Source: Plumapathes pennacea (lineage: Eukaryota; Cnidaria; Anthozoa; Antipatharia; Myriopathidae). From it: a DNA stretch of 64,000 bases. A program made the translations under genes and the position numbers. Location: contig OZ038473.1 in the NCBI GenBank assembly GCA_964036295.1, forward strand, positions 12,166,501-12,230,500, read 5' to 3'. This document shows, in pieces, positions 1 to 11,213 of this stretch. Under the pieces are notes generated by a model. It was not told where the DNA came from. It did no database searches and was given only the letters and a program-made list of their open reading frames with translations. The first letter of the stretch is position 1, and each line of letters starts with the position of its first letter.

Positions 1-358
1 CTCTGTCCCTCACTTGATTCCTTCCCTCCATCTTTATTTCCATCCCTCCTGTTCCTTCCTCTTTATTAACCCCTTTCTCCCACCTGTTTCAAAACTGCTC
101 TGTACACTGTGCATTGTACATCATCAACACTCCAAGCAACAGTGCCGTCTGACCTTTCCTTCCCCATTCCTTCACTCCCTCTGGTGTGCCTCTTCCCATG
201 TAATCTTTTCACGCTTTTTTTTCTTCCATTTCCACCCTTCCTTTTTGGTCTCCTTTTATTTTCTCATTCTCTCCCTTTTCCCTCCTTTAACCCTCCCTCC
301 ATCTCTTAAATCCTTCCCTTAATGTCTCATTGACTACCAATCCACTGTGCATCTACAG
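1..358 (+). other. intron upstream of the first visible peptidase exon
   Basis: Strongly pyrimidine-biased sequence (runs of cttcc, ccctcc and ttttt) ending in a good acceptor (atctacag at 351-358). It reads as the 3' part of an intron of the M17 peptidase gene whose earlier exons lie outside the window. The open frames crossing it are low-complexity translations and I do not regard them as genes. Confidence 0.6.
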
Positions 359-3300
359 ACAAAAGTGCTGTCTGACCCTCTTGAGTTTGAGCAGAAGTAC
401 CCTCTTTTGGCAGCTGTGAATCGTTGTGCTAAGGGTAAGCATATTAAATACACAATATCTACATGTATTGTAGTGGCACAAATTGTTTGTTTTTAATATT
501 AATAATAACAACTTCCTCATGTAAAGGAACACTGCAAAAGATGCGAAAAATTACAAAACTGATATGGGAGGGAGAGAGCTGAACCATGCACTATGAACCC
601 CTTACATTGACTTTTGACCATGATTAATTAAAAAAATATATGATAAACAATAATTATTGTTACAGAGAATGAAAATAATAATAATTTTGATCACATTGTT
701 TTTGTAAGATGTATAGAGAGTTGACATAATAAATATAGGGGTCCTGCTGCAGGCATACATGTAGAAAATATTATGAATTAGCTAATTGTATATAAACTTG
801 ATCATGATTATGAATATTACTGTATATCGTAACCACAGGTGTCGAGAGGCACACAGCTCGTGTGATTGACTTGGAGTATGTTGGGGGTGGTAAAATTGAA
901 AAGACACTTCTTTTGGTTGGCAAGGTGAGGGAAATATACTATAAAATTTAAGGGAAATATACTATAAAATTTAAGTAGCACTGTTGAATTTTAGTGCACA
1001 AAAATGGCCACAGATGATTATCTAAGATGGTGGCACAGACCCAGCACTAAAGCTTATCCTTTCACTCCCAACCTGTATATTCAGTAAAGGAGATTTTCTC
1101 AACCTTTTAAGAAGAGAATACATGAGTGAGATTGTAGTGATGAATAGTTTAATCAGCTTTCAACTGGGAAAAGGTATTCTAAAAAAAAAAAAATTTCTAG
1201 TGAGAGTTGAAGTTGGTCACCCTTAAATGTGGAAAGGTTAATAAAGTGACAATGTCCCTTTGTATCACTATGAATGTATATATAATGGTGAGGTCAGATT
1301 TCTAAGCCCTAAAAACGACCAAGCAACCCAGAACAAATAATTTTATTCCCCCCTGTAGGGAATCACTTATGATACTGGTGGAGCTGACATCAAAGCTGGG
1401 GGAGTTATGGCTGGGATGCACAGGTACCTAGTAAAAAAAATGAGGCTACCAATACCTTAAACTCTACTTTAATATTATGGAAGGTTACAGGCACCTTAAA
1501 GGTTGTGAACCTGGAGGGAAGCCATTTTCAGGGCAGGTTAGCAAGCTAAACATTGGCTTAAGCAGCAGCGAACCAACTCCTTAAATTGCAGGGCTAGCCA
1601 GCATAATGTCTCACGTTTAACTTAGCTTACATTTCATTTAGTCGCATTATCTACTTTAACAACTACCAGTGCATTATTTTATTCATGTGGTCAGATAAGT
1701 ACCCAGTACATGAATATACAATACCCACAAAGTGTATTAAATTTTCATATGATACTGTTTTTCTATAACCCTTTACTGTTGGAAAATACTATAAACCTGC
1801 AGACCCTCGCTCGTTAATTTCTCTTTGTGCGAGGTTTGGACAACTCACAAAAGTTATATTTATTTTATATTTAGAGACAAATGTGGGGCTGCAGCAGTGG
1901 CTGGCTTCTTCCAGACTCTTGCTGTACTTAAACCAATGGGAATCAAAGTCCTGGGAACAATGGCCATGGTTCGTAACAGTGTGGGAGCAGGTAAAAATAT
2001 AATTCATACTAATGTTATCTTAAACATGGAGATAGAGTTTCTGATTGGTCGAGAATACTTTCAAACTTGTTTGGGGCAATCTGCAAGTGAGGAAGTGCAA
2101 AACTGAAGCAATCACATGATTGCTTTGGACAGCCTTTTGAAAACGGTTTTACCAGTTGGCCCGTTCTTTTTAATCCATTTTGGGATTGGAAGTCGCTTTG
2201 GAAGGTGTTGAAAGACTCTGGTGTTTCTTTGCATCAAGAGCCAGGAAGGATCAGTGTAAAATGTCCTTCACTGCCTTGAACTGCGGAGTGACAGTAAATA
2301 TGACCTTTGCAGTTGTGAAGCAACTTAAGCAATTGCAAAGATAGCCTGGGAAAAAAAATTCAGGCTTCAACAGGAATCAAACCCATGACCTCCACAATAC
2401 CCTATGGGAAGTCACTTTCACTGTCTTTCTCTGTATTGCCAGAAAAAGAATTCTCAACAGGATCTGTTTATTTGTAGATTGTTATGTGTCAGATGAAATC
2501 ATCACATCAGCAGCTGGGGTCAGAGTGAGGATTGGTAACACAGATGCTGAGGGGCGCATGGCTATGGCAGATCCATTGCACTACATGAAGAAACGGGTAG
2601 GGCATATTTCTCCTAACAAAAGTGTCAAGTGGCTATGATAAGTTAATGGGATAGACAACTTTATCTGGTAAAGTTGGATTTCCTTACTGCTTAAATAAAA
2701 TAATACAAATGTGTCAGTGATCTATCTTATTATTATTACTATTATTATAGTATTATTATTTCTTTCACAACAGGCACTCGAGGAGTACAAACCTCAAATT
2801 GTCACCATAGCAACACTGACTGGCCATGCCGTTATAGCTGTGGGTCCCAGCTACACTGTAAGTTAATTGACACGGTAGATGATACATTGATTGGAATAAA
2901 GTACTTTGGCTCTAAATGTGATAACTAACCTAGTTTAAACAGGTTTTGTAGGGGTGTTTGTGAGTAGAGTTATCCAGTAACGAGAGTGTTCACCCAGAAA
3001 GTTTTGACTGTAACTTATTGTTCATTTTGTTCATTTGTTTAGCTTGTCATGGACAATGGACCAGCAGCTAAGGAAAAGCATGCACAACGCATTCAAGCCG
3101 GTAAGTTTGGCGCTATATATCTTTCTGTTACGCCCCAAGGAACAATAACAATGAATGGGTAAGGTAACTTAAATTTCCTTTTCTCCCCCTTTTTAAGCTG
3201 GAGATAAAATGGGAGACCCTCTTGAATTGTCAACCATTCGCAGAGAGGTATGTCAATCCTTTATAAACATGAATGAAAGAAAAACCTTACACATCTAAGA

Positions 3301-4401
3301 GTTATAAAACATTTGCAGATAGGGAGTGAGTGAGCAGGCTTCAGGGTTGCTCAGTTATATTAGTGATGGGGAGGCGGTCTTTTTTGGGTTTGGAATTTGC
3401 GTTTTTTGGTTCTTTTTTGGGTTAGAAATTTTTAGGTGGTCCTCTTTGGGGTTTAAAGATTTTGGCAGGACGTTTTTTAGGGTTGAAAAAAAAAAACCCA
3501 CCCTAGCATTATTGAATTTATGTCAAACAATTGTTGCAATTTCCTTGTTGTCACAGTACTTTCTTGATGTTTTTATTTTATTTTTTTATGGGGAGCAAGA
3601 AACGTTATATTTTTTTGGGAGTAAAAATTTGACCGCTGGTCCTTTTTTAGATTAAAATTTCTGGCCTCTGTTGTACCTCCCTGTCAATAATATACCTTCT
3701 ACACTTGCCTTACCTTTCCAGCCTGTGGGTAACAAGGCTGAAGAGCATAATTCCAAGCCTGTGAACTACTTGAAGCATGGGTAGAATTTACGAATGCGAG
3801 ATGTGAGCACCCTCTAGCAAAGGTGTCATGCACTTATTGTGTGGTGACAATTTTTCTGCACTCCCCACCCCCACAGGATTATGATTTCATCAAGGCAAGG
3901 AATGAGTATGAAGATGTACTGCAGGCCAACAACAAGCCATCCACCCAGACTGCACGAGGGCATCAGTACCCAGCGGCATTCTTGATCAGGGCATCAGGTC
4001 TGGATAAGGTGAGTCTTCTTGAAATTTTAGCTTTTGGGAATTATAGCCCTTTGGTGGAGCAAGGGAAATGGAGAAATGGGTTTTGTTAAAGGCAGTATCC
4101 AGTTTTCACACATTCAGCCCTTAGTCGTTATTTAGAGTTATTTTTAGAATGTTTTCTGCAAATTCAGCCTCCAATGTTGCCCCCACGGATAATTTATTAA
4201 TGCTGATTTCTATTTAGTGGTTTTGCAGTTTTTGTCAGTTTTTCATTCTCCCATCTCTGTTTCTTTTAGCATGGCAACGATTCTGACCAACCCCTGTGCT
4301 ACTCCCACATGGACATTGCTGGATCTTCTGGTACCTACCCAGGTATTCCTACGGGAGCCCCTGTTGTTGCCTTGGCAACTCATTACCTGAAGAAGGACTG
4401 A
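359..4401 (+). CDS. M17 leucyl-aminopeptidase family protein, W07G4.4-like (5' end missing)
   Basis: Ten exons can be joined: 359-434, 839-924, 1359-1423, 1875-1990, 2478-2596, 2774-2857, 3043-3100, 3198-3247, 3877-4008 and 4270-4401. All introns are GT-AG and the 918 nt give one open frame of 305 residues plus TGA. Family members are about 520 aa, so roughly the C-terminal 60% is here. The dizinc aminopeptidase core is visible: VGKG and YDTGG with the metal-binding Lys and Asp, ADIKAG with the second Lys, MHRDKCGAA with the next Asp, and the M17 signature NTDAEGRMAMADPL with Asp, Glu and catalytic Arg. By family knowledge it removes N-terminal residues from peptides, usually as a cytosolic hexamer. 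The match to the metazoan W07G4.4-type branch rests on the YDTGGADIK and C-terminal SGTYPGIPTGAP style and is less certain than the family. Nothing is broken. Introns carry a MITE and other repeats. Confidence 0.88.
1054..1241. repeat. TTAA-type MITE, degraded copy in a peptidase intron
   Basis: Member of the family whose ends read CCCTTTCACTCCC and GGGAGTGAAAGGG next to TTAA (fuller copies at 45658, 52654 and 56449). The left end (cctttcactccca) and the internal block (tgagtgagattgtagtgatg, atcagctttca) are recognisable and the right end is aaaggttaa. It lies wholly inside the intron 925-1358. Confidence 0.55.
2340..2405 (-). repeat. possible tRNA-derived SINE remnant
   Basis: On the minus strand this reads ggaggtcatgggtttgattc followed by ctgttgaagcctg and a T-run. 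The gggtttgattcc part resembles a tRNA T-loop / Pol III B-box, as in tRNA-derived SINEs. No A-box or full tRNA fold is seen, so it is not a tRNA gene. It lies in the intron 1991-2477. Confidence 0.3.
3360..3660 (+). repeat. T/G-rich degenerate short repeat in a peptidase intron
   Basis: Successive blocks of the form ttttttggg - aaattttt - ggtggtcc recur every 30-45 bp (ttttttgggttagaa, tctttggggtttaaa, ttttttagggttgaa, ttttttgggagtaaa). The 109-residue open frame across it is low-complexity translation. It sits in the intron 3248-3876. Confidence 0.45.
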
Positions 4402-4984
4402 GGGGTCCCTTTCATGGCATCACATGAGAGGCCGTACTGTTCTATCCCCTGCGTTGGCTCATTTCAGAACATGTCAGATCAAAGTAGGAATGAATAGAGC
4501 ATGATGTTGAATGGACATTTGATTTTCGTAAAAAGCTGGCAGGATTTTGAATCCAGTCATAGCATAAAAGATCTGCTTGTGTGTGATTGCTTTGTTGCAA
4601 TAGAAAATGCAAGAATTAGTGATTGCTGATGCATACAATGTTTGAAGTTTTCATTGTAACTAACTCCGGTAATAAATAACTTTTCAGGCTTACGGTAAGC
4701 ACCAGATCTCCTTTCGTCAATTTCTCAAACTATTAAAGCAGTTTTGCAGGGCAGGTACTAAGGTATATATTAGTGACCCGGTGTGATGGAGGAGTTTTCA
4801 TGTGGGTATCAGCAACAAATAGTGGAATAGACAGTCAGAAAAATGCTGCAATCAGGTAAGTTTGTTTAACTGTAGATATTTTCATTATATTATGCATTGT
4901 TTTGGTTACTTCAAAATCCAAACAGTAAACCAAAATTGGAAAACTTGCACTTTTCCAGGTTTGGATAATTAACAACATCCAAGT
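4402..4984 (+). other. peptidase 3' UTR and short intergenic stretch
   Basis: The stretch after the TGA contains a canonical AATAAA at 4671-4676, about 270 bp downstream. Beyond it I see no coding signal, only AT-rich sequence leading into the tandem array that starts near 4985. Confidence 0.6.
4671..4676 (+). promoter_or_regulatory. polyadenylation signal of the M17 peptidase gene
   Basis: AATAAA in the sense orientation downstream of the TGA at 4399-4401. It is the only canonical signal in the first 350 bp after the stop. Confidence 0.6.
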
Positions 4985-5118
4985 GAAAAAAAGAAAAAAA
5001 AAAAGAGTATAATACAACTTGGAAAACTGAGATTTATTCCCAGTGGTCCGCTTACGAAAATGTGTAATAAAGATTGAGTGAGCTTTTTTGATTTTTTCCT
5101 TTGCAGAGAAAAAAAAAA

Positions 5119-5299
5119 CTGTTCGGGAGACTGGTACCGAGTATCCGGGACATTTGTTTATGCATCGCGCAACGTCACGCATGCTTAGTAGCTGTCGTTT
5201 TCTTTTTCTTCGAGACCACGAGGAGAGAAGCCGCGGGAAGGAGTGTCGATGTTTTATGTTCAATAAAGCGTGTTATCTTTGGACAGGCCCTGCGGAACA
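5119..5299 (+). mobile_element. solo BEL/Pao LTR, array unit 1
   Basis: Starts TGTTCGGGAGACTGGTACC and ends CCTGCGGAACA, matching in reverse the 162-bp LTRs of the complete element at 35345-40814. It includes the gcatcgcgca..gcatgc block and a caataaa. Confidence 0.65.
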
Positions 5300-5766
5300 C
5301 AAGTGGAACTGGATACAGAGAACCAGCCACATTCAGGAGAAACGTTGCTTCGCTTGAAAAGTCATTTCTGGACACAGCCAAAGAAGAAAGGTAAGAAAAG
5401 AAATATATTTTCTGCTTGGACAGAGACACAAGAAAGAGAGAGGTTAACATTAGAAAGCGAAATGCTTTTATAGTTCGGCGCAAACATGAACTTTATAGTC
5501 GAGCGAAAGAGTGTTAAACACGAAGGCGCATTATAAAAGGCCGTCGGCCTCGCCTTTTTTGACGTGAAGTTTGCATTTTGTTTGTTACCTAAAATTAAAC
5601 ACGTGCGGGCAACTTTAATGTGGAGTTCTGGACGGAAGGATTTGAAGCGAAATTTGGAGCAACTGCAGAATACCTGCCGCGTAGGAATTTTGATATTTCT
5701 TATGGCTTACCAAAATGCATTTTAAATTTCGCGGTGCGGTCCTCAGGATTTACGCAGAGAAAAAAC

Positions 5767-5921
5767 TGTTTGGGACCGAGTCTGGTACCGAGTATCCGGA
5801 ACATTTGTTTGGAGCGCATGCTTATTATCTGTGATTGTTTTTGTTTTTAGACCACGAGGAGAGGAGTCGTGAGTTTTACGTTCAATAAAGTGTGTTATCT
5901 TTGGATTGGCCCTGCGGAACA
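5767..5921 (+). mobile_element. solo BEL/Pao LTR, array unit 2
   Basis: TGTTTGGGA start, ggccctgcggaaca end. It has the same internal order as unit 1 (ccgagtatccgg, gcatgcttatt, accacgaggagagg, caataaag). Confidence 0.65.
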
Positions 5922-6398
5922 CAACCGGAACTGGATACAGAGAACCAGCCACATTCAGGAGAAATGTTGCTTTGCCTTGAAAAGTCATTTCTGGACTCAG
6001 CCAAAGGAGAAAGGTAAGAAAAGAAGTATATTTTCTGCTTGGACAGAGACCCAAGAAAGATAAAGGTTAAACATTAGAAAGCGAGATTAGAGGGATTGTT
6101 TTGTTGAACGCAAACATGAGCTTTATAGCCGAGCGAACGAGTGTTAAACACGAAGGCGCAATATAAAAGGCCGTTGGCCTCGCCTCTTTCGACATCAAAT
6201 TGGCATATTGTTTTACCTAAAATTTAACACATGCGTGCAACTTCAGTTTGGAGTTCTGGACGGAAAGATTTGAAGCGAAATTTGGAGCAACTGCTGAATA
6301 CCTTGCTACTTCAGGAATTATTTTGATGTTGCTTATGGCTGCCAAAATGCATTTTAAATTTCGCGGTGCGGTCCTCAGGATTTACGCAGAGAAAAAAC

Positions 6399-6558
6399 TG
6401 TTTGGGAGTTTGTACCGAGTATCCAGGACATTTGTTTGGAGCGCATGCTTAATATCTGTGATTGTTTTTGTTTTTTTTTTTTTTTAGACCACGAGGAGAG
6501 GAGTCGCGAGTTTTGCGTTCAATAAAGTGTGTTATCTTTGGATTGGCCCTGCGGAACA
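6399..6558 (+). mobile_element. solo BEL/Pao LTR, array unit 3
   Basis: TGTTTGGGAGTTTGTACC start, ccctgcggaaca end. It is nearly identical to unit 4 apart from T-run length. Confidence 0.65.
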
Positions 6559-7035
6559 CAACCGGAACTGGATACAGAGAACCAGCCACATTCTGGAGAA
6601 ATGTTGCTTTGCCTTGAAAAGTCATTTCTGGACTCAGCCAAAGGAGAAAGGTAAGAAAAGAAGTATATTTTCTGCTTGGACAGAGACCCAAGAAAGATAA
6701 AGGTTAAACATTAGAAAGCGAGATTAGAGGGATTGTTTTGTTGAACACAAACATGAGCTTTATAGCCGAGCGAACGAGTGTTAAACACGAAGGCGCAATA
6801 TAAAAGGCCGTTGGCCTCGCCTCTTTCGACATCAAATTGGCATATTGTTTTACCTAAAATTTAACACATGCATGCAACTTCAGTTTGGAGTTCTGGACGG
6901 AAAGATTTGAAGCGAAATTTGGAGCAACTGCTGAATACCTTGCTACTTCAGGAATTATTTTGATGTTGCTTATGGCTGCCAAAATGCATTTTAAATTTCG
7001 CGGTGCGGTCCTCAGGATTTACGCAGAGAAAAAAC

Positions 7036-7194
7036 TGTTTGGGAGTTTGTACCGAGTATCCGGGACATTTGTTTGGAGCGCATGCTTATTATCTGCGATG
7101 GTTTTTGTTTTTGTTTTTTTTAGACCACGAGGAGAGGAGTCGCGAGTTTTACGTTCAATAAAGTGTGTTATCTTTGGATTGGCCCTGCGGAACA
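7036..7194 (+). mobile_element. solo BEL/Pao LTR, array unit 4
   Basis: TGTTTGGGAGTTTGTACC start and ccctgcggaaca end, followed directly by the exon-like block. No clear 5-bp target duplication is visible around any array LTR. Confidence 0.65.
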
Positions 7195-7689
7195 CAACCG
7201 AAACTGGATACAGAGAACCAGCCACATTCAGGAGAAACGTTGCTTTGCCTTGAAAAGTCATTTCTGGGCACAGCCAAAGGAGAAAGGTAAGAAAAGAAGT
7301 ATATTTTCTACTTGGACAGAGACCCAAGAAAGATAAAGGTTAAACATTGGAAAGCAAGATTAGAGGGATTGTTTTGTTGAATGCAAACACGAACTTTATA
7401 GCCAAGCGAACATGTACCCTGCCACTTCAGAAATTTGATTTTGAATTTCGCGGTGTGAACCGCATGGCTGCACGCTAAGCATATTTAATTTTTTCTTTGA
7501 AAATTATCCTTGGATTTACTCAAGCTGCACTCAAAATGAATGTTTATCAGATTGAAAATTGGGCAGGCAACATTATTTTGTTTTGCATGGTATTCAGGTA
7601 CAAGGAAAAACAAAATTTGGAAAGTTTTGGCTTTTACTAATATTTGAAGCTGTTGTTTTGGTCACTGTTGATTGACTAGTGGGTATGTG

Positions 7690-7830
7690 CTTCTCCGGGA
7701 TGCACTCTTTTTTAGTGCACCTTTGTGCTTAATGTTAAGTTTAACAAAGTGGGACATCTTTGGATTGGCCCTGCGGAACATTTTGGTAGCAGAGCTGTAC
7801 CCCCCTATTGAGGATCTTGGAACTCTTCAG
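7690..7830 (+). mobile_element. BEL/Pao LTR 3' end with primer-binding site
   Basis: tttggattggccctgcggaaca is followed by ttttggtagcagagc, the same LTR / primer-binding-site junction as on the minus strand of the complete element (ctctgctaccaaaa next to tgttccgc at 40641-40660). This is the start of an internal region that is otherwise lost. Confidence 0.6.
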
Positions 7831-8262
7831 AGGTAAGCTGATGTTTTGCCCTGGAATTCCTCAGGGGTAAGGAAATTTTGCATTGGAAATCTTCAGGGCC
7901 CGGTTTTTCAAAGCACGATTAGACTAATCCTGGATTAGGTCTAAACTTTCATGTCATTTATATGCCTGCAAATGTGAAGGTTTCGTCCACAACAACTTCC
8001 TTTATGCGTTTTTTAAGCTGGAACAAGCTTTTTAATCCATCTTTGAACAAAACCCTGCAGGTTATTGGCAGAGAGGTCGAGAGAAAAAATTTCGTTAATC
8101 CTGGATTAGCTTAATCGGCTTTCGAAATACTGGGCCCAGGGGTAGGGAATTTTGACTGAGATTTCTTCAGGGGTCAAGTGTAAAAAATGAAATTCTTCAG
8201 GGGTAAACACAAATTTCTGCAGGGGGTCTGGTTTAGGACAGGAATTCCTCAGGTGTATAGTA
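7805..8262 (+). repeat. degenerate tandem repeat (ttcttcaggggtaa-like), interrupted by a MITE
   Basis: Blocks of the form ggaattcctcaggggtaagg and gaaattcttcaggggtaaac recur about every 25-45 bp before 7894 and after 8140, so the element at 7894-8140 was inserted into a pre-existing minisatellite. Confidence 0.5.
7894..8140. repeat. TIR-bearing MITE (GGCCCGGTTTTTCAAAGC termini)
   Basis: Left end ggcccggtttttcaaagc and right end gctttcgaaatactgggcc are imperfect inverted repeats. taatcctggattag occurs near both ends. A 3-bp CAG on each side is a possible target duplication. A 5' partial copy lies in LOX C at about 56808-56955. Confidence 0.6.
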
Positions 8263-8432
8263 AAACCCTGGTCCTCGATGGGGGGGGGGGTATGGATATT
8301 AAATGGAATAGCCCAATACCCCAAGCCATTACAAGCATGCAGCAATTCGAAATGAAGACAACCAAGGAGGTGTGACAATACGTAAACTACACCATAAAGT
8401 GCAGCACACCCAAGGCAGTCACCAGGGACCAT

Positions 8433-8840
8433 GTGCAAAGAGCCACTAGTGAAGACCCAACACTACAGAGATTACAAATGTGCATTCAACAAGGCTGGCT
8501 GGATACAAAACTGGCAGATGTTCAAATCTTCAAGCAAGTTTTCTCCGAACTCACCTTGGCTGACAGGATAATACTGCGGAGAAGTAGAATTGTAGTACCT
8601 GCCAAACTCGCACAGAAGATGGTAGAAATTGCACATGAAGGCCACCAGGGTCAAGTGTGTACCAAGCAACTGTTGAGGGTGCACATGTGGTTCCCAAAGA
8701 TGGACTCCAAGTGTGAGAAGTTTGCGTCAACATGCACCACATGTCAAGCCACCATGCCAATAACACATCACAAGCCACTCAAGATGACTAAATTACCGTC
8801 TGGACCTTGGAGGAAAGTCACCGTGGATTTTTGCTGTTAG
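8433..8840 (+). pseudogene. Ty3/Gypsy integrase N-terminal zinc-finger fragment
   Basis: A 135-residue open frame whose second half has the integrase HHCC finger: AHEGHQG for the two His and CTTCQA for the Cys pair, followed by MPITHHKPLKMTKLPSGPW, the link into the catalytic core. The core is absent: the frame stops after VTVDFCC. It is a fragment of a Gypsy pol, not a working gene. The adjacent Gypsy RT piece lies on the opposite strand, so the two did not arrive as one intact element in this arrangement. Confidence 0.65.
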
Positions 8841-8869
8841 TCCCAATGGGTATCCATCAATGTGGAGCT

Positions 8870-9530
8870 CGTGTTCGGCTGTGAGGTCAAAGTATGCTTG
8901 TACGGTGTTGCTGCTGAGCATACTCTTGAGCTCCTCAAATGCTATTGTGTGTTCTTGTTTCCATTTGAATTTCCCTTTGATTAGTTGGCTGAGTTTGCTG
9001 ACTGTTTCCTGGTACTTCCATAAATCGTGAACTATATCTGACAGTGCATAGGAATGAGTTGAGCTCTGCAGCATTTCTTGGGCACCCAGCAGTTTTGATG
9101 GCTTGTACTTTTCTGGGGTCTGGAGACACTTCATCCTCTGAGAAGACAAAGCCATAGTACACCACCCATATTTTGTGGAACTCGCATTTATCTTTGTTGA
9201 AGGTGACATTTTTTCCCAACTTCTCTGACCTGATGCTGTGATGGAAAGTTCTTCATCTTCTGCTGAAGCTTCCTCAATTTCTCTTGTTGTCATTGCTTTT
9301 GGAGTGGCTGTTACTGCTACAAATCTTGCAAATTCTTCTGCCTCATTCTGTGCTGAATATGGTCTTGCTTGCTTCTCTGCTTGTGGACAAAGGATCTGCA
9401 ATATTCTTCTTTCCTGGCAAGTATGAAACTTTGAACTTGTAAGGTTGTAGTCACAGGACCCATCTTGCAATTCTCGCACAACGCTTGGACTTGGTGGAGT
9501 GGATAGTTTCAAGGATCTGACTTCTCCCAA
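8870..9530 (-). pseudogene. Ty3/Gypsy reverse transcriptase / RNase H fragment
   Basis: Two overlapping minus-strand frames together carry the end of a Gypsy RT and the start of its RNase H: a piece reading NKDKCEFHKIWVVYYGFVFS, the thumb-like PDPRKVQAIK and ELNSFLCTVRYSSRFM, then FKWKQEHTIAFEELKSML and AYFDLTAEHELHIDGYPLGL, where the first RNase H Asp would be expected in HID. The frame changes mid-way, so it is decayed. Confidence 0.65.
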
Positions 9531-9541
9531 CTAGAGCAGCG

Positions 9542-10455
9542 TTGCTGGAATTTTCTTACAAAGGTCTGGCCCCTTCTACTCGCCAAACTTATACGTCCAC
9601 CCAAGACGGGTTTCACCAGTTCTGTCTTCATTCCAGCAGGCTTCACACCAGTGGCTCTCCTTGTCCAGCCGACGAGTGGACCCTCTGCCTTTTTGCAACT
9701 TCCTTAGCCGAGTCCCTCCAACATTCTTCCATTAAGGTCTACCTTTCCGCTGTACGGTCTCGACACATCAAACAAGGCTTCCCCGATCCTCTAGCCAACT
9801 GTCTGTCTCCAGGGTGGTTTGTGGCATCAAGCGTCAACAAGGCTCTCCTGCCGATGAATGTTTGCCTGTGACTGACTCCATTATGTGGATTATTGCCAAC
9901 TCCCTCAATCTGATTCTTCCTGACCACTGCATGTTTGCCTGCACTCTTGCCTTCTTTGGCTTCTTGAGATCCTCAGAGTTTCAGTCCCCAACCTCGCCAG
10001 TTTCCAGTCCTCCATTCACCTTGAGGTATCAGATATTGCTGTGAACTCCAACTCTAACCCTTCCTGCTTGCAAGTTAAGATTAAGGCATCCAAGACTGAT
10101 CCATTCCGCGTTGGCTGCTTTGTTCACGTTGGCCTTGGTACACCTCCTCTTTGCGCTGTTCAGGCCATGTTGGCGTATCTAGCTCTCAAAGGTATTGCCC
10201 CAGGCCCCTTGTTCTTGCTGCAGGACAGTCGGCCTCTGACTCGCACCTTACTCACCAACTGGCTTCGCCAAATCTGTGCCAGGCAACTTCGTGAGCTATA
10301 GCTTTCGCATCGGAGCCGCCACAGTCGCAGCACGCAGTGGAGTGCTGGGTCACCTCATTCAAGCCCTGGGGAGGTGGACCAGCAGTGCTTATCAGCTCTA
10401 CATCAGAACTCCTGCATCAGCTTTGGCTGGCCTCTCTCATCACCTGGCTTAGCAG
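9542..10455 (+). pseudogene. DIRS/Ngaro-type tyrosine recombinase, frameshifted
   Basis: Spread over at least three frames (9542-9850, 9814-10044 and 10041-10450). The N-terminal SAM-like part reads GLAPSTRQTYTSTQDGFHQF. The middle has the hallmark LAFFGFLRSSEF and, after a frame change, KASKTDPFRVGCFVHVG. The C-terminal catalytic part reads SFRIGAATVAARSGV and then LGRWTSSAYQLYIRTP, with the active-site Arg and nucleophilic Tyr recognisable. This layout is typical of the YR gene of DIRS/Ngaro-like retrotransposons. Frameshifts and stops make it a relic. No RT or RNase H of this element type is found beside it. Confidence 0.7.
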
Positions 10456-11190
10456 TTGGGGTGGGGCTTGTTTGGTAAGTGATCTGCTCAAGTGGGGTCT
10501 GTCCTCTTTCTGTAAGTCTTGCTTACAGAAAAAGGTACCTTGGTTATGGGTTCAAATGTGCTGTGGCAACAGCTACATACAATCTGATGCAATTTGCAAC
10601 AAAATAAATGCCCATGATGTCGGCTGGGTCCTTGGATGATTGTTGAAGGCAGTTGGGAAGTTCTGGAGGAAAGCACATGGTTACAGGACTCGAATATGCA
10701 AGCTAGGGCATGCTCCAAGATGAAGAAAAGGCCTCTCTAATCTGATAGGTTTTGTAGTTGGCTTACTAATCCAGGATTTAGTCTCAAGTAGGATGATGGT
10801 GGTCAGGAAGAGGATTGAGTCTCGAACTGGTGTGTTTCTTGCATCATCAGTGAAAGGGTGGTTGTCTTGCCGTGGGGATGGTTGCTTTGGCGAGCATCGT
10901 GTGCATTTCAAAGATGTACTAGAGGTCAGACACGAAGTCTGCTCCTTGGTGAATTGGTTGAGCTGTGTCCAATGCTTACAGGAAAAGAAACTTGGTTACA
11001 ATTACTGTAGGCCAAGTTGCCAGACAGGACTTTCAACAGGTTTCTGATGTGCACTGAGGCAGCTCTTCCTCTAGTTCTTGTACAGGCCATTCTGCAACTG
11101 GGATGTCATTGGCATTCTTAGCACGACCACTGTCATAAAATAGGGTGTTTCTCCTTTCATCAGGAACAAGCAAGAAGCAGTCAAGAAGAT
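10456..11190 (+). other. no recognisable gene
   Basis: About 0.7 kb between the recombinase relic and the minisatellites. Open frames on both strands are short and I recognise no domain. Confidence 0.4.
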
Positions 11191-11213
11191 TGTGGAGCCT
11201 TCGTGTAGCCACC

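Larger units (their letters stand above)
4985..7430 (+). repeat. tandem array of about 635-bp units carrying a BEL/Pao LTR plus an exon-like block
   Basis: Four units repeat with periods of about 653, 634 and 636 bp (anchor gcagagaaaaa near 5103, 5756, 6390 and 7025). Each holds, in order, a stretch beginning tggagttctggacgga (absent from the first unit), a solo BEL/Pao-type LTR ending ggccctgcggaaca, then an exon-like block (ggaactggatacagagaacc ... ggagaaag) with a donor GTAAGAAAAG. Units 2-4 are much closer to one another than to unit 1, so the array grew recently from one unit. The exon-like block is also present without the LTR at 16479-16600. One 122-residue open frame (6885-7253) runs through unit 4 and ends in the block. 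I do not claim it is translated. Confidence 0.75.

Noticed and set aside
2340-2405. A tRNA gene
   Set aside because: Only a T-loop/B-box-like stretch is present; no acceptor stem, D-loop or anticodon arm could be drawn.
6885-7253. 122-residue open frame across array unit 4 as a protein gene
   Set aside because: It runs through an LTR and is not preserved in the other units; kept only as a possible LTR-driven transcript.
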